A stretch of DNA of 64,000 bases. Source: Hymenobacter crusticola. Lineage in GTDB: Bacteria > Bacteroidota > Bacteroidia > Cytophagales > Hymenobacteraceae. The stretch spans positions 1-64,000 of the forward strand of contig NZ_MTSE01000022.1 of the NCBI RefSeq assembly GCF_002154225.1, given 5' to 3'. This document shows positions 36,633 to 46,722 of the stretch, one piece after another. The notes beneath the pieces were generated by a model, which worked only from the letters and a program-made list of their open reading frames with translations, was not told the origin of the DNA and ran no database searches. Each line of letters opens with the position of its first letter. The stretch's first letter is position 1. The translations under genes and the position numbers were made by a program.

Positions 36633-39600
36633 ATGCCTAGACCCTTACTCATTATTCCCTTAAGCGTGACCCTGCTGGTGGGAGAAATCGAATGTCTGTC
36701 TGCGCAAACGTATGCGGCCTTGCAGCCACAACAGCACAGCTCGCTTACGGTTGCGCAAGCCACCCATGTATACAAGCAAATAGAGTTGCCTCAACTCTTA
36801 AAGCAATTAGCGCAAACGTATGCAGTAAAATTTAACTACAAAGCGGAGCTGGTCCGCAAGGTGACGGTCGCGACGCCTTCTTTGACCGAGTTTGATGGAA
36901 AGCTGGTCGAACAACTCAATTCAATTTTACAATCAGCGGCATTACAGTGCGCTGCTATCGACGCCCACACCTTTGTGATTCAAACGCGGGTGTCGCAGGC
37001 TCGCCAAGCGCAGCCAGTTAGCGCGCCGGCACCAGCCGATGTCGTAGTAGCCGGCCGTATCACCAGCCGCGACAACAGCGAAGGGCTGCCGGGCGTGACC
37101 GTGCTGCAGAAAGGCTCCACCAATGGCGTTTCCTCGAGTACAGATGGTTCGTTTTCCCTGACTGTGCCAGCGGGGAGTACCTTGGTATTTAGTGCTATCG
37201 GGTATGTAACGCAGGAAATGTCGGTTACAGGTCCGACCTCCAACCTTAACGTAAAACTAGCGGCTGATACCAAGAGTTTGGAGGAAGTCGTCGTCGTCGG
37301 CTACGGCACCCAGAAAAAAGCAGACGTAACTGGCGCCATTGCCACCCTCGACGCCAGTAAGCTAGAAGAGCGGCCCATTCTGCGTGTCGACCAGGCGCTA
37401 GTAGGTCAGTTGGCGGGCGTGCAGGTGCAACAGAATACCGGCTTGCCCGGGCGGGGCTTCGCGGTGCAGGTACGCGGCACCGGTTCCATCACGGCCAACA
37501 ACCAGCCGCTGTACGTGATTGATGGTTTTCCGCTGGAAGCCGCCGCGCCTAATTCCAGCGGTAACTACGCTACTGGCAGCCCACTCGACAATATCAACCC
37601 CAACGATATTCAGTCGATTGAGGTGTTGAAAGATGCTGCCGCCGCCGCCATCTACGGCTCACGGGCCGCCAACGGCGTGGTACTGGTCACTACCAAGCGG
37701 GGCAAAACCGGCAAGCCTCAGATTTCCTTTAATACCTACGCTGGGGTGTCGCAGGCCGCACGTAAGGTAAAGCTGCTCTCACCGGAGGAATGGATTGAGC
37801 GGGCCACGGAGGTGATTAACGGTAACTGGGTGCGTTCCGGCACGGGCCGCAATGCCAGCGACGACAATGCTACCCGCCGGCGCATCCTGAACCTAGGTGC
37901 AACTGGCTACAATCCCGACCTGATGCCCGACGACCGCTGGACCCAGCCCGGTCACCCCGGCTTGGATTATGTAGACTGGCAGGATGAAGGATTTCGTACT
38001 GCTAAAGTGCAGAACTACCAGGTGAGCGCCGCCGGCGCCACCGATAATGTGAACTACTACATATCCGGCAATTACACTGACCAAGATGGTATCGTGCTGG
38101 GGGTGAATTACAAGCGCTACTCGGCCCGCGCCAACATGGAAGTGCAGGCCAATAAAAAGCTTAAGTTTGGCCTGAACGTAGCGCCGAGCTACGCCGTATC
38201 GAGCGACCCCGGCGTGGAAGGCAAAGACAACATCCTGAATAAGCTCGTCACGATGGTGCCCATCGTCGAGTCTTCGGCCGGTCTGCTCACCAACTACGGG
38301 GATAACGACCGCTACCTCTGGGCTAGCACCAGCAACAGTCCGTATGGCCTACTCACCGATCGGCAGCAGCGCACCACCACCTTCCGCACGCTAAGTACGG
38401 TGTTTGGGGAGCTGGAAATTATCAAGGATCTGCGTTTCCGGACCACCCTGAACCTAGACAACACCGACGTGCGTAACAAGTCGTACGTGCCCAATGCTAA
38501 ATCGGGCGGGCTAGGGGCTACGGGCACGTTCTCGGCGTATCGCAAGCAGGCATTCGTGAATGAAAACACGCTGACCTACAGCCGCACGATTGCCGAGAAG
38601 CATAGCGTCACGGGGCTAGCAGGCTACTCCTATAATTTCTTCAAGACCGAGACCGACAAGCTACGGTCGTCGGGGGGCTTCGTAAACGCTGCCGTAACAA
38701 CCCTGAACGGAGCGCAGAACATCAGTGGTACCAGCGACAATGGCACCAGTGAGACCCAAAACGTCTTGCTGTCGTACTTTGGCCGCCTACAATACGCCTA
38801 CGAAGGCAAGTACCTGTTCACGGCCAGCGTGCGCCGCGACGGTTCCTCGCGCTTCGGTGAAAACGATAAGTGGGGCATCTTCCCGGCGACTTCGTTGGGC
38901 TGGCGCATCTCGCAGGAGAAGTTTATGCAGGCCCTGCGCCCGGTGAGCGAGCTAAAGGTGCGCGCCAGCCTTGGTTACTCCGGCAACAACGGTATTGGTG
39001 ACTACAGCAGCGTGCCTACCCTAGGCATCTACAACTATGAGCTGGGGGGCGCGCTGGCCACCGGCCAGGCGCCCAATATCTCGGCCAACCCAAACCTGAA
39101 ATGGGAGAAGTCGCGCACGCTTGATTTTGGCCTGGACTTCGGCTTTCTGGACAACCGCATTTACGGCTCGTTCGACTACTATACGAAAACCAGCAACGAC
39201 CTGCTCCTGAACCAACCCGTGCGGGGCGCGTCAGGTTTTAATTCGCAGCTCGTCAACATTGGCGAAGTGCTGAACAAGGGCTGGGAAGTGGAACTGAACA
39301 CGCGCAACCTGACGGGGGCTTTCCAGTGGAACACGTCGGTGAACTTCAGCCACAACGAAAACCGGGTGGTACACCTAGGTACCGGCGATGCGCCCATTGA
39401 AATCGGCACGGCGCTCTACGGCGCCCCCAGCATCCGGCTGCAAGTAGGCCAGCCTATGTACTCAACCTACGTGGTGAAGCAAATCGGTATCCTGACCCAG
39501 GCCGACATTGATAATAATGTGCCGATTGTTCAGGGACAGACCCAGGGCGACCCTCGCTACGAGGATGTTAACGGCGATGGCGTCATCAGCGTGGCCGACC

Positions 39601-40133
39601 GGCAGATCCTGGGCCAGCCCAACCCAAAATACACGTGGGGCATCACCAACACGTTCCGGTACAAGGGTTTTGACTTAAGCGTGCTAGTGCAAGGCCAGAA
39701 CGGGGGCAGCGTCTACTCACTGCTCGGCCGCGCCCTGGATGGTACCAGCATGGGTTACAATGGCAACGCGGCTGTCGCGCAGCGCGACCGGTGGCGTTCA
39801 CCCGAGAACCCCGGAGCCGGCGAGCGGGGCCAGGTTCGCGCCAACTTTACCCCCTTGCTCAACAGCTCGTGGCTGTATTCGTCGAACTACTACCGCGTGC
39901 GCAACATCACGCTCGGCTACAACCTAGGCAACATTCTGAGTAAGCGCGTAGCACAGGGGGCCCGGCTTTACTTCTCCTTGGAGAACTTCTTTGGCCACGA
40001 TTCCTACCGCGTGGGCTACAACGTGGAAGCGGCCAATTCCAGCAACAGCAGCGACGGCTTCTCAGTGAGCACCGACTACGGCGGGCTGCCCCTCTCCAAA
40101 GCCATGACCCTAGGCCTGAACGTCACTTTCTAA
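36633..40133 (+). CDS. SusC/RagA family TonB-linked outer membrane protein with STN domain
   Basis: A 1166-residue transporter. After a signal segment there is an STN signalling domain (residues about 57-115, QLLKQLAQTYAVKFNYK to DAHTFVI), a carboxypeptidase-regulatory-like sandwich (about 137-215), and the SusC motif LEEVVVVGYGTQKK. The plug (GVQVQQNTGLPGRGFAVQVRG, LYVIDGFPL, GSRAANGVVLVTTKRGK) and a 22-strand barrel follow. It imports glycan fragments bound by the SusD partner. The STN domain explains control through the adjacent FecR. Confidence 0.95.
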   Translation: MPRPLLIIPLSVTLLVGEIECLSAQTYAALQPQQHSSLTVAQATHVYKQIELPQLLKQLAQTYAVKFNYKAELVRKVTVATPSLTEFDGKLVEQLNSILQSAALQCAAIDAHTFVIQTRVSQARQAQPVSAPAPADVVVAGRITSRDNSEGLPGVTVLQKGSTNGVSSSTDGSFSLTVPAGSTLVFSAIGYVTQEMSVTGPTSNLNVKLAADTKSLEEVVVVGYGTQKKADVTGAIATLDASKLEERPILRVDQALVGQLAGVQVQQNTGLPGRGFAVQVRGTGSITANNQPLYVIDGFPLEAAAPNSSGNYATGSPLDNINPNDIQSIEVLKDAAAAAIYGSRAANGVVLVTTKRGKTGKPQISFNTYAGVSQAARKVKLLSPEEWIERATEVINGNWVRSGTGRNASDDNATRRRILNLGATGYNPDLMPDDRWTQPGHPGLDYVDWQDEGFRTAKVQNYQVSAAGATDNVNYYISGNYTDQDGIVLGVNYKRYSARANMEVQANKKLKFGLNVAPSYAVSSDPGVEGKDNILNKLVTMVPIVESSAGLLTNYGDNDRYLWASTSNSPYGLLTDRQQRTTTFRTLSTVFGELEIIKDLRFRTTLNLDNTDVRNKSYVPNAKSGGLGATGTFSAYRKQAFVNENTLTYSRTIAEKHSVTGLAGYSYNFFKTETDKLRSSGGFVNAAVTTLNGAQNISGTSDNGTSETQNVLLSYFGRLQYAYEGKYLFTASVRRDGSSRFGENDKWGIFPATSLGWRISQEKFMQALRPVSELKVRASLGYSGNNGIGDYSSVPTLGIYNYELGGALATGQAPNISANPNLKWEKSRTLDFGLDFGFLDNRIYGSFDYYTKTSNDLLLNQPVRGASGFNSQLVNIGEVLNKGWEVELNTRNLTGAFQWNTSVNFSHNENRVVHLGTGDAPIEIGTALYGAPSIRLQVGQPMYSTYVVKQIGILTQADIDNNVPIVQGQTQGDPRYEDVNGDGVISVADRQILGQPNPKYTWGITNTFRYKGFDLSVLVQGQNGGSVYSLLGRALDGTSMGYNGNAAVAQRDRWRSPENPGAGERGQVRANFTPLLNSSWLYSSNYYRVRNITLGYNLGNILSKRVAQGARLYFSLENFFGHDSYRVGYNVEAANSSNSSDGFSVSTDYGGLPLSKAMTLGLNVTF

Positions 40134-40229
40134 AAAGTCGCTGGCATTTACGTCGTGAGCAGCGCAGGCGCATTGCCGGGTTGCTGCTGCTACCAACTAC
40201 GACGCAAAAACCAACAGCCACTCCTCTCC

Positions 40230-41756
40230 ATGAAAAAGATATCTCTCCTGTTTCTGACGGCGGCGGCCCTCACGTTTAGCAGCTGCGAAGAAGAACTCAA
40301 CCAAGCGCCCATTTCCAGCGGCTCGGTACCCACGTTTTACCAGAGTGCGACGGACTTCAGCCAGGCGCTGAACGCAACCTACAGCGCGCTGCGCAACTTT
40401 CCGGACCGCGAGCTTACTTTATCCGAGACGCGCTCCGACAATATTTACGGCGTGAGCACTCAAGGCGTCCGACCCTGGGAGCCCATCAATAATTTTTCGA
40501 CGACCATTGCTACCAGCGAGTTCGTCGATGAAGCCTGGAGCGCCAATTACTCGGGTATTTTCCGCGCCAACGTCCTACTGGATCAACTTGGCAAAAACGG
40601 CAACGTACTGGCCGCTGACGTGCGTAGCCGCATGGAGGGGGAGGCCAAGTTTTTACGGGCCTTTTTCTACTTCAACCTGGTCCAATATTTTGGTCGTGTG
40701 CCATTGGTCGATAAACCCCTAAGTCCGCAGGAGGTAGAGGCCATTAACCGTACGCCGGTAGAGGAGGTCTATACCCTCATCGTCGCCGACCTGCTGGATG
40801 CTGCTAGCACCCTTGCTCCCTCCTATACAGGAGCTGATGTGGGGCGGGCTACCAAGTGGGCCGCCAAGGGGATGCTAGCGCGGGTATACCTTACTCGCTC
40901 CGGCGCTACCTACGGCATTGATGGGCCTGGCCGCGGTACCAACGACTACGCGGCCGCGCTAGGGTTGCTCAACGAGATTATTGCTAGCGGTCAGTTTCAG
41001 TTTCTACCTAGCTACGCCGACATCTTCTCCTACACCAACGAAGCCAATAAGGAGGTACTCTTCGATATTCGCTATAGCAGCGGCGGTACGGGCCTAGGGG
41101 CTACCTACCCGTCTATTCTAGTCTCCAATAACTACTTCAACTCGGTTGTGCCGAACACATCCGGCTTCAGCACCGGTGACGAGTTGCGCCCCGCTTCCAA
41201 CAACCTGCTTAGTACGTTCGCCACCGGTGATCTTCGCCGGAGCCAAGCGCTTCAGGTAGGCTTTACGGTAGCAGCCAGTGGCAGCACGCCCGCCGTCACG
41301 GACCCGCGCGCCGCGTTTAAAAAATACCTCGATGTAGCCCGCCGGGGTACTACCCGCGCCGACTGGTCCATCAACTTCATCGTGCTGCGTTACACCGACG
41401 TGCTGCTGATGAAGGCCGAGTGTATTCTCAAGGGCGGCGGTGGCACCCAGAGCGAGGTAAATGCCATCATGACCCAAGTGCGCCGCCGGGGAATAGCCAC
41501 GGCACCGGCCGTAACCAGTACCACCTACGAGCAACTCATCGAAGAGCGCCGGCGCGAGTTTGTGGGCGAAGGCCTGCGCTGGCACGACCTCGTGCGCTCG
41601 GGCAATGCCGTGACTATTATGAACGCCTGGATACCCCAAGATGACGTAAGCAAGCGCATGCGCTCGTCCATTACAGCCAATGATTTGATTTACCCCGTGC
41701 CGCAGTCAGAGCTGAGTGCCTCGGGCTATGCTTACGAGCAGAATCCTGGCTATTGA
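40230..41756 (+). CDS. SusD/RagB family nutrient-binding outer membrane lipoprotein
   Basis: A 508-residue lipoprotein with lipobox TFSSCEEE after the ATG at 40230, which follows the SusC stop by 97 bp. The TPR-like helices of the family are visible: NATYSALRNFPDRELTLSETRSDN, AEGEAKFLRAFFYFNLVQYFGRVPL and ATKWAAKGMLARVYL. The C-terminal LIEERRREFVGEGLRWHDLVRSG precedes NPGY at the end. It caps the SusC barrel and binds the glycan substrate. Confidence 0.94.
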   Translation: MKKISLLFLTAAALTFSSCEEELNQAPISSGSVPTFYQSATDFSQALNATYSALRNFPDRELTLSETRSDNIYGVSTQGVRPWEPINNFSTTIATSEFVDEAWSANYSGIFRANVLLDQLGKNGNVLAADVRSRMEGEAKFLRAFFYFNLVQYFGRVPLVDKPLSPQEVEAINRTPVEEVYTLIVADLLDAASTLAPSYTGADVGRATKWAAKGMLARVYLTRSGATYGIDGPGRGTNDYAAALGLLNEIIASGQFQFLPSYADIFSYTNEANKEVLFDIRYSSGGTGLGATYPSILVSNNYFNSVVPNTSGFSTGDELRPASNNLLSTFATGDLRRSQALQVGFTVAASGSTPAVTDPRAAFKKYLDVARRGTTRADWSINFIVLRYTDVLLMKAECILKGGGGTQSEVNAIMTQVRRRGIATAPAVTSTTYEQLIEERRREFVGEGLRWHDLVRSGNAVTIMNAWIPQDDVSKRMRSSITANDLIYPVPQSELSASGYAYEQNPGY

Positions 41757-42121
41757 GTCAGGGGGGTGCTTGGGCTCGACTACCGCTCGGCCGTTACGGC
41801 TGCGCGCTACTCCAGTACTTGCCCGTTATGGACCTAGACTGCCTATGCCAGCGCGTGGTCAGCCTAGGTCCACACCGCTTCTACTTGACAGTGGCATACG
41901 CTACTGAGGCAGTACTTAACTAACTGAGCGGTTGATTGCTTCCTTCTGATCTGTTTAGGCCGGCTCGTACCGGAAGGCTGCGTTTGATAACGGGTGTCCT
42001 GGCACTTTATCGCTCTAGCTGCTGGGTTTTGCTCTAGTATACCCTAGGTATCTATCTGCAGTGGGCCAGTAGCAAAGTAGTGTCTAATGCGATAGAAAGT
42101 TGAGGGCTAATCATCCGTTGC
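41757..42121. other. intergenic region within the polysaccharide locus
   Basis: About 365 bp between the SusD and GH106 genes. I see no gene or terminator; it may hold a secondary promoter. Confidence 0.4.
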
Positions 42122-45100
42122 ATGAACCAAGAAAAACAGGAAAGAGTAGTATACAGAACCTTGGTTATCAGTTGCATAGTGCTGATTCTTTGCGCAATGA
42201 GTCATGCGGTAGCGGCGCAGACTGACAGCCTCTCACTCCACTTCAAGCAGCCAACTGCCAGCGCCAAACCTATGATTTGGTGGTTCTGGGGGGAGAGTAC
42301 CATCACCGAGCACGGAATTACCAAAGACTTGGAGGCCTTAAAAAGCGTGGGTTTCGGTGGAGTAGTACTGTATGAACAGGTATTCAAAGATGACCCTGAC
42401 GCGCTAAAAAGTCTTTCGCCGGAATGGCTGAGCCGCGTGCGTTTTGCCGCCGCCGAATGCGCGCGCCTTGGTATGCGCCTGGAAATTAACAGCAGCAACG
42501 GCTACGTCGCCGGTGGCCCCTGGATTACCCCTGACCTAGGTATGCAGCGACTGGTTTCGAGCGAAACGACTATTGATGGCGGCCAGCCGGTAGCACTCCA
42601 ACTGGAACAGCCCCCAACGAAGCTTAATTACTACAAAGACGTAGCGGTACTGGCATTTCCAGCATTAGTAGGCCACCGTTTACCTGTTCCGCTTATCACG
42701 AGTAGCCCGAAGCTAGACGACCTAGCCGCTATGTTCAACACCGCCGCTCCTGTTAGAGTCAGGGTGAAGCCGGCAGCGGGTGGCAGCCATACCTACATCA
42801 GCCTCGATTACGGCGCGCCAGTTACCATCCGAAGCATCACCTACGCGCTCCGGCCTTCCTCCAAGGCCTATATCATTGCTACCCAAGTCCCCGGCAATTG
42901 GAGCAAGGATTTCTACGGCGAAAACATGAAGCCTATCCTGCCCATTGGGGAGCTGGAAAGCAGCGAGGATAAGGGGCATTGGCAAAAAGTAAAGCGCTTG
43001 CCTGGCCGGGGCTACCAATTTGAAACCTGGGACCGGCAAACCCTAGCATTTAAGGCCGTGAAAGCGAGGTATTTTCGCTTGAATCTTCACGACTGGGGCT
43101 ACAATGAGCGAGCGAAAGATGCCGATCTGCTTATCGGTAGCATTCGCTTGCAGGGGACAGCTAAAATCGACCAATGGGAAAAGAAAAGCGGAAACACGAA
43201 CGACTTTCCCGACCCTGACCAAACACCTAGCTATCAAGCTGCTGAAGTCATTGACCCGCGTAAGATCGTGGACCTAACGCATTTGGTGGATGCGAGCGGT
43301 CAGCTGAAATGGACCGCGCCCGCTGGCCGGTGGACGATTATGCGGTTTGGGCATACCCCCACGGGCGTAAAAACCAAGCATGGTCGCCCCGAAGGGCTAG
43401 GCCTTGAATGTGATAAGCTAAGTGCCAAAGCGGCAACGGTGCAATTTGAGCAGTACGTCGGCACCATCCTGAAAGAGGTACAACGTGTACCAGGAGCGAA
43501 AGTGGCTGGCGTCAACATGGACAGCGCCGAGCACGGAACGCAGAACTGGACCGCAGAATTTGCTGAGCAATTCCGCAAGCTGTGCGGCTACGATTTACGC
43601 TCCTATCTGCCCACGATGGCAGGGTATGTAGTCGATACTCCTCAAGTCTCTGACCATTTTTTGTTTGACATCCGCCGGACTATCGCCACGCTGATGAGTA
43701 ATCAGTACTACGGTACATTCCAGCAGCTTTGTAGCGCCCGGGGTATGACTTTTATGGCGCAAGCTCCGGGCAATGCGACTTGTATGCCTAGTGATAACAT
43801 TCAAGCCAAAGGGCGCACCGACATCCCAATGGCCGAATTCTGGATGCCGGAAAAGGAAGGGAGTATCGACTGCAAAGAGGCAGCGAGTGCTGCCCATGTC
43901 TACGGCAAAAATATTGTTGCCGCCGAATCGTTCACGGGCAGCAAGGCCGATGTTACGCTGGCCCAGATGAAACCGCTGGCCGATGCGGCGCTGGTACAGG
44001 GTATCAATCGATTCGTGGTGCTAGCTTATATGCACCAGCCGTGGGACGACCGCAAACCGGGGGTAACGGAGGATCGTTTTTACTTGCCTTATCAGCGCCA
44101 CAACACGTGGTGGAATGCGAGTTCCGGCTTTTGGAGCAGCCTGGCACGTTCCGCGCAGATGATGCAAACCGGAAAACCAGTGATTGATATTTTATATCAC
44201 TTGGGCAATGATGCCCCGTTGAAAATCGCTACAGCCCGCATGCGGCCGGTACCACCAGCCGGCTACGATTATGATGTTTGTAGTGACGAAATATTGCTCA
44301 AAACCACCTGTCGGAACGGGCGCATCTATTTACCTAGCGGTATGAGTTACCAACTGCTGGTGCTGGCAGGAGGAAGGCAGCTGACATTAGCCAGTATGCG
44401 CCATGTAGCTGACCTGCTTCAACAGGGCGCAACTATTCTGGGCCAGTCTAAGGTGACTGGCTCCTCGTCACTTGGCGACGGCAAGACGGCTGACTTCCAG
44501 GTGCGAACCCTAGCGAATAAGTTATGGGGCAACAGCAATGCCGAGATGGGACAGACCACGCTTGGCTCTGGCAAGTTTATGTGGGGCGTATCCCCCGCCG
44601 AAGCACTGAAGCGCATCCAGGTACTCCCAGATTTTAAGGTGGTCTCCACCGCGCGCACAGACAGTGTTTTGTTCAGCCACCGCAAGGCTGGGCAGGATGA
44701 GATTTACCTGGTTGTCAATCACGCAGCTCAACCCCTAGTTTTTGATGGTGTTTTCCGTGTTGAACATGGAAAGCCTCAACTTTGGAATCCTGAAAACGGC
44801 TCTATTTTAGGCATAAAGCACAGTAGAGAGGAGAAAGGTCAAACAACCATTCCGATGCAATTGGAGCCGCACGAATCCGTGTTTGTCGTATTTCGAAACG
44901 AAACTATACCGCTAGTGGAGCCGTCCAGATTAGTTGAAGCCCTTCCGGTTTGGCAAGACCTTTCCACGGAATGGCATTTAACTTTCACACCGGGTTTAGG
45001 TGCCTCGAAGGAGATAGAGTTAAGCAGATTAACCTCTTGGACGGAAAATATTGACGCAGGCGTGCAGCACTATTCCGGCACAGCTACTTATAGCCGGGAC

Positions 45101-45421
45101 TTTACAGTGACAAGCAGACCTACCGGTCGGGTTATACTCGACCTAGGCTCCGTAAAGGAAGTAGCTACCATCAAGATCAATGGTGTTACGTGTGCACCGA
45201 TTTGGAAAAGGCCTTATGCGGTTGAGGTTACCGCCATGCTTAAACAGGGGGTTAATCACCTCGAAATAGCGGTGACCAACACGTGGGCGAATCGTTTGAT
45301 TGGTGATGCCAGTCTACCCCCTGAAAAACGTGTTGCATGGGCAACTTTTAACCCGTACAACTCGGAAGCCCCGTTAGTCGATTCTGGATTATTAGGACCA
45401 GTAGTCTTGAAGACAGAATAA
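42122..45421 (+). CDS. glycoside hydrolase family 106-like (alpha-L-rhamnosidase)
   Basis: A 1099-residue secreted enzyme with an N-terminal signal/anchor (LVISCIVLILCAMSHAVAAQ). The catalytic barrel opens with KPMIWWFWGESTITEHGITKDLEALKSVGFGGVV, the GH106 hallmark, followed by RLGMRLEINSSNGY and VAGVNMDSAEHGTQNW. A C-terminal beta-sandwich (ATIKINGVTCAPIWKRPYAVEVT, VTNTWANRLIGD) closes it. GH106 enzymes remove alpha-L-rhamnose from plant glycans such as rhamnogalacturonan or arabinogalactan. The gene lies in the SusC/SusD locus, which suggests a rhamnose-containing substrate. Confidence 0.88.
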   Translation: MNQEKQERVVYRTLVISCIVLILCAMSHAVAAQTDSLSLHFKQPTASAKPMIWWFWGESTITEHGITKDLEALKSVGFGGVVLYEQVFKDDPDALKSLSPEWLSRVRFAAAECARLGMRLEINSSNGYVAGGPWITPDLGMQRLVSSETTIDGGQPVALQLEQPPTKLNYYKDVAVLAFPALVGHRLPVPLITSSPKLDDLAAMFNTAAPVRVRVKPAAGGSHTYISLDYGAPVTIRSITYALRPSSKAYIIATQVPGNWSKDFYGENMKPILPIGELESSEDKGHWQKVKRLPGRGYQFETWDRQTLAFKAVKARYFRLNLHDWGYNERAKDADLLIGSIRLQGTAKIDQWEKKSGNTNDFPDPDQTPSYQAAEVIDPRKIVDLTHLVDASGQLKWTAPAGRWTIMRFGHTPTGVKTKHGRPEGLGLECDKLSAKAATVQFEQYVGTILKEVQRVPGAKVAGVNMDSAEHGTQNWTAEFAEQFRKLCGYDLRSYLPTMAGYVVDTPQVSDHFLFDIRRTIATLMSNQYYGTFQQLCSARGMTFMAQAPGNATCMPSDNIQAKGRTDIPMAEFWMPEKEGSIDCKEAASAAHVYGKNIVAAESFTGSKADVTLAQMKPLADAALVQGINRFVVLAYMHQPWDDRKPGVTEDRFYLPYQRHNTWWNASSGFWSSLARSAQMMQTGKPVIDILYHLGNDAPLKIATARMRPVPPAGYDYDVCSDEILLKTTCRNGRIYLPSGMSYQLLVLAGGRQLTLASMRHVADLLQQGATILGQSKVTGSSSLGDGKTADFQVRTLANKLWGNSNAEMGQTTLGSGKFMWGVSPAEALKRIQVLPDFKVVSTARTDSVLFSHRKAGQDEIYLVVNHAAQPLVFDGVFRVEHGKPQLWNPENGSILGIKHSREEKGQTTIPMQLEPHESVFVVFRNETIPLVEPSRLVEALPVWQDLSTEWHLTFTPGLGASKEIELSRLTSWTENIDAGVQHYSGTATYSRDFTVTSRPTGRVILDLGSVKEVATIKINGVTCAPIWKRPYAVEVTAMLKQGVNHLEIAVTNTWANRLIGDASLPPEKRVAWATFNPYNSEAPLVDSGLLGPVVLKTE

Positions 45422-45732
45422 AATAGCAAAGTGATCCAAGGTAACAGGAGCAAAGAAGACGATTTTTCGTTTGCCATAAGTAGCGTAAAGAACAATGCGT
45501 CAGTCAGGAAACTATGCATGTATGATGGGGTTCTATAAGCAGAAATCTTCCTCTAACTTGAACAACTCATCTCTTACAAGATGGGGCGGTAAGGGCGGTG
45601 GAAATCGATTGAAAACGGTTCAGAAAACTTGCACAGCGATCTGAGTACAAACTTCTTCTCGCTTCGATAAGAAAGGTGTACTTCAACTGATGAATATCAG
45701 TGGTGTCCTTCGGTCGAGGGTAGGTGGCCAGG
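45422..45732. other. intergenic region between convergent genes
   Basis: About 310 bp between GH106 and the RhuM-Fic gene. No gene or clear terminator seen. Confidence 0.4.
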
Positions 45733-46722
45733 TTAGTTCTGTTGGTTGATCAGGTTCACGATCACGCGCACCATCGTATCCTTCTCCTCCGGCCGGCTTT
45801 CAGCAATCATCAGCGTCAGCGCTACCAGGGCATTATCGGCTAGGCGCCGGCTCCCATCACGGCGGTACAAACACTGATTCCGATCGAGAAAGTACACGAA
45901 CAGAAAGGCGGCAATGCGTTTGTTGCCGTCGGAGAAGGAGTGGTTCTTGGTAACGAAGTAGAGTAAGTGCGCGGCTTTCTCCTCCACACTCGGGTACACC
46001 TCCTCGCCGCCGGCGGTCTGGTAGACGGCCGCCAAGGAAGAGCGAAACGAGTCGTCTTTCTCCCGCCCGAACAAGCCGCCTGCTTGGGTGCGTTGTCCTA
46101 GCTCCTGGACGAGTCGGCGAGCCTCCTCATAGTGGAGTTCGTATACCGCTTCCGGGGTGGTGCCCGTGAGCTGGAGTTGTTGGTGGTCATAGCGATCCAG
46201 CACCTCCAAGGCGTAGGCATAGTCGGTTAGCACGCGCAGAAGCCCAGCTGCTTGATCAGCACCGACCCCGGCCTCCTCGGTGGTGAGGCGACGCAGCAAG
46301 CGCAGGGCGCTGTGCAGTTCCTCTCGCTGCTGCTCACTCTGGCGTAGCCGCTGCTGATTGAGGGTGTAGCCTTGCAGCAAGTGTTCCCGCAGGATGCGCG
46401 TGGCCCAGATGCGAAACTGCGTCCCCTGCGCTGACTTGACGCGGTAGCCTACCGAGATGATCACGTCTAAATTGTAGTGCTCGACGTCACGCTCCACTTG
46501 TCGCTTGCCCTCTAGGCGAACGATCCGGAATTTCCGGATGGTTGCGGCTCGTTCCAATTCCCCTTCCCGGTAGAGATTGCCCAGGTGCTCCGAGATGGTG
46601 CGCAAGTCCTTGGCAAAGAGTTCGGCCATCTGCCGCTGCGTCAACCAGACCGTGTCGGTCTCCACCTGTACTTGCACCTGAGTCGAACCATCTGGTGCCG
46701 CATAAAAAAGAATCTCACTCAT
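45733..46722 (-). CDS. RhuM-Fic/Doc fusion protein
   Basis: A 329-residue protein with two domains. The N-terminal RhuM (virulence-associated) domain covers about residues 1-155: VWLTQRQMAELFAKDLRTISEHLGNLYREGEL, and VIISVGYRVKSAQGTQFRIWATRILREHLLQGYTLN. A helical linker follows. The C-terminal Fic/Doc domain has the active-site loop HSFSDGNKR, with His261 as catalytic base. Doc-type enzymes phosphorylate EF-Tu and others transfer AMP. No separate antitoxin gene adjoins it, and the RhuM part might regulate the Fic part. Such genes are common on mobile DNA. Confidence 0.85.
   Translation of the reverse strand: MSEILFYAAPDGSTQVQVQVETDTVWLTQRQMAELFAKDLRTISEHLGNLYREGELERAATIRKFRIVRLEGKRQVERDVEHYNLDVIISVGYRVKSAQGTQFRIWATRILREHLLQGYTLNQQRLRQSEQQREELHSALRLLRRLTTEEAGVGADQAAGLLRVLTDYAYALEVLDRYDHQQLQLTGTTPEAVYELHYEEARRLVQELGQRTQAGGLFGREKDDSFRSSLAAVYQTAGGEEVYPSVEEKAAHLLYFVTKNHSFSDGNKRIAAFLFVYFLDRNQCLYRRDGSRRLADNALVALTLMIAESRPEEKDTMVRVIVNLINQQN

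Noticed and set aside
45733..46722. Classical two-gene toxin-antitoxin locus
   Set aside because: Only one gene is present; both flanks are empty, so no antitoxin can be named.
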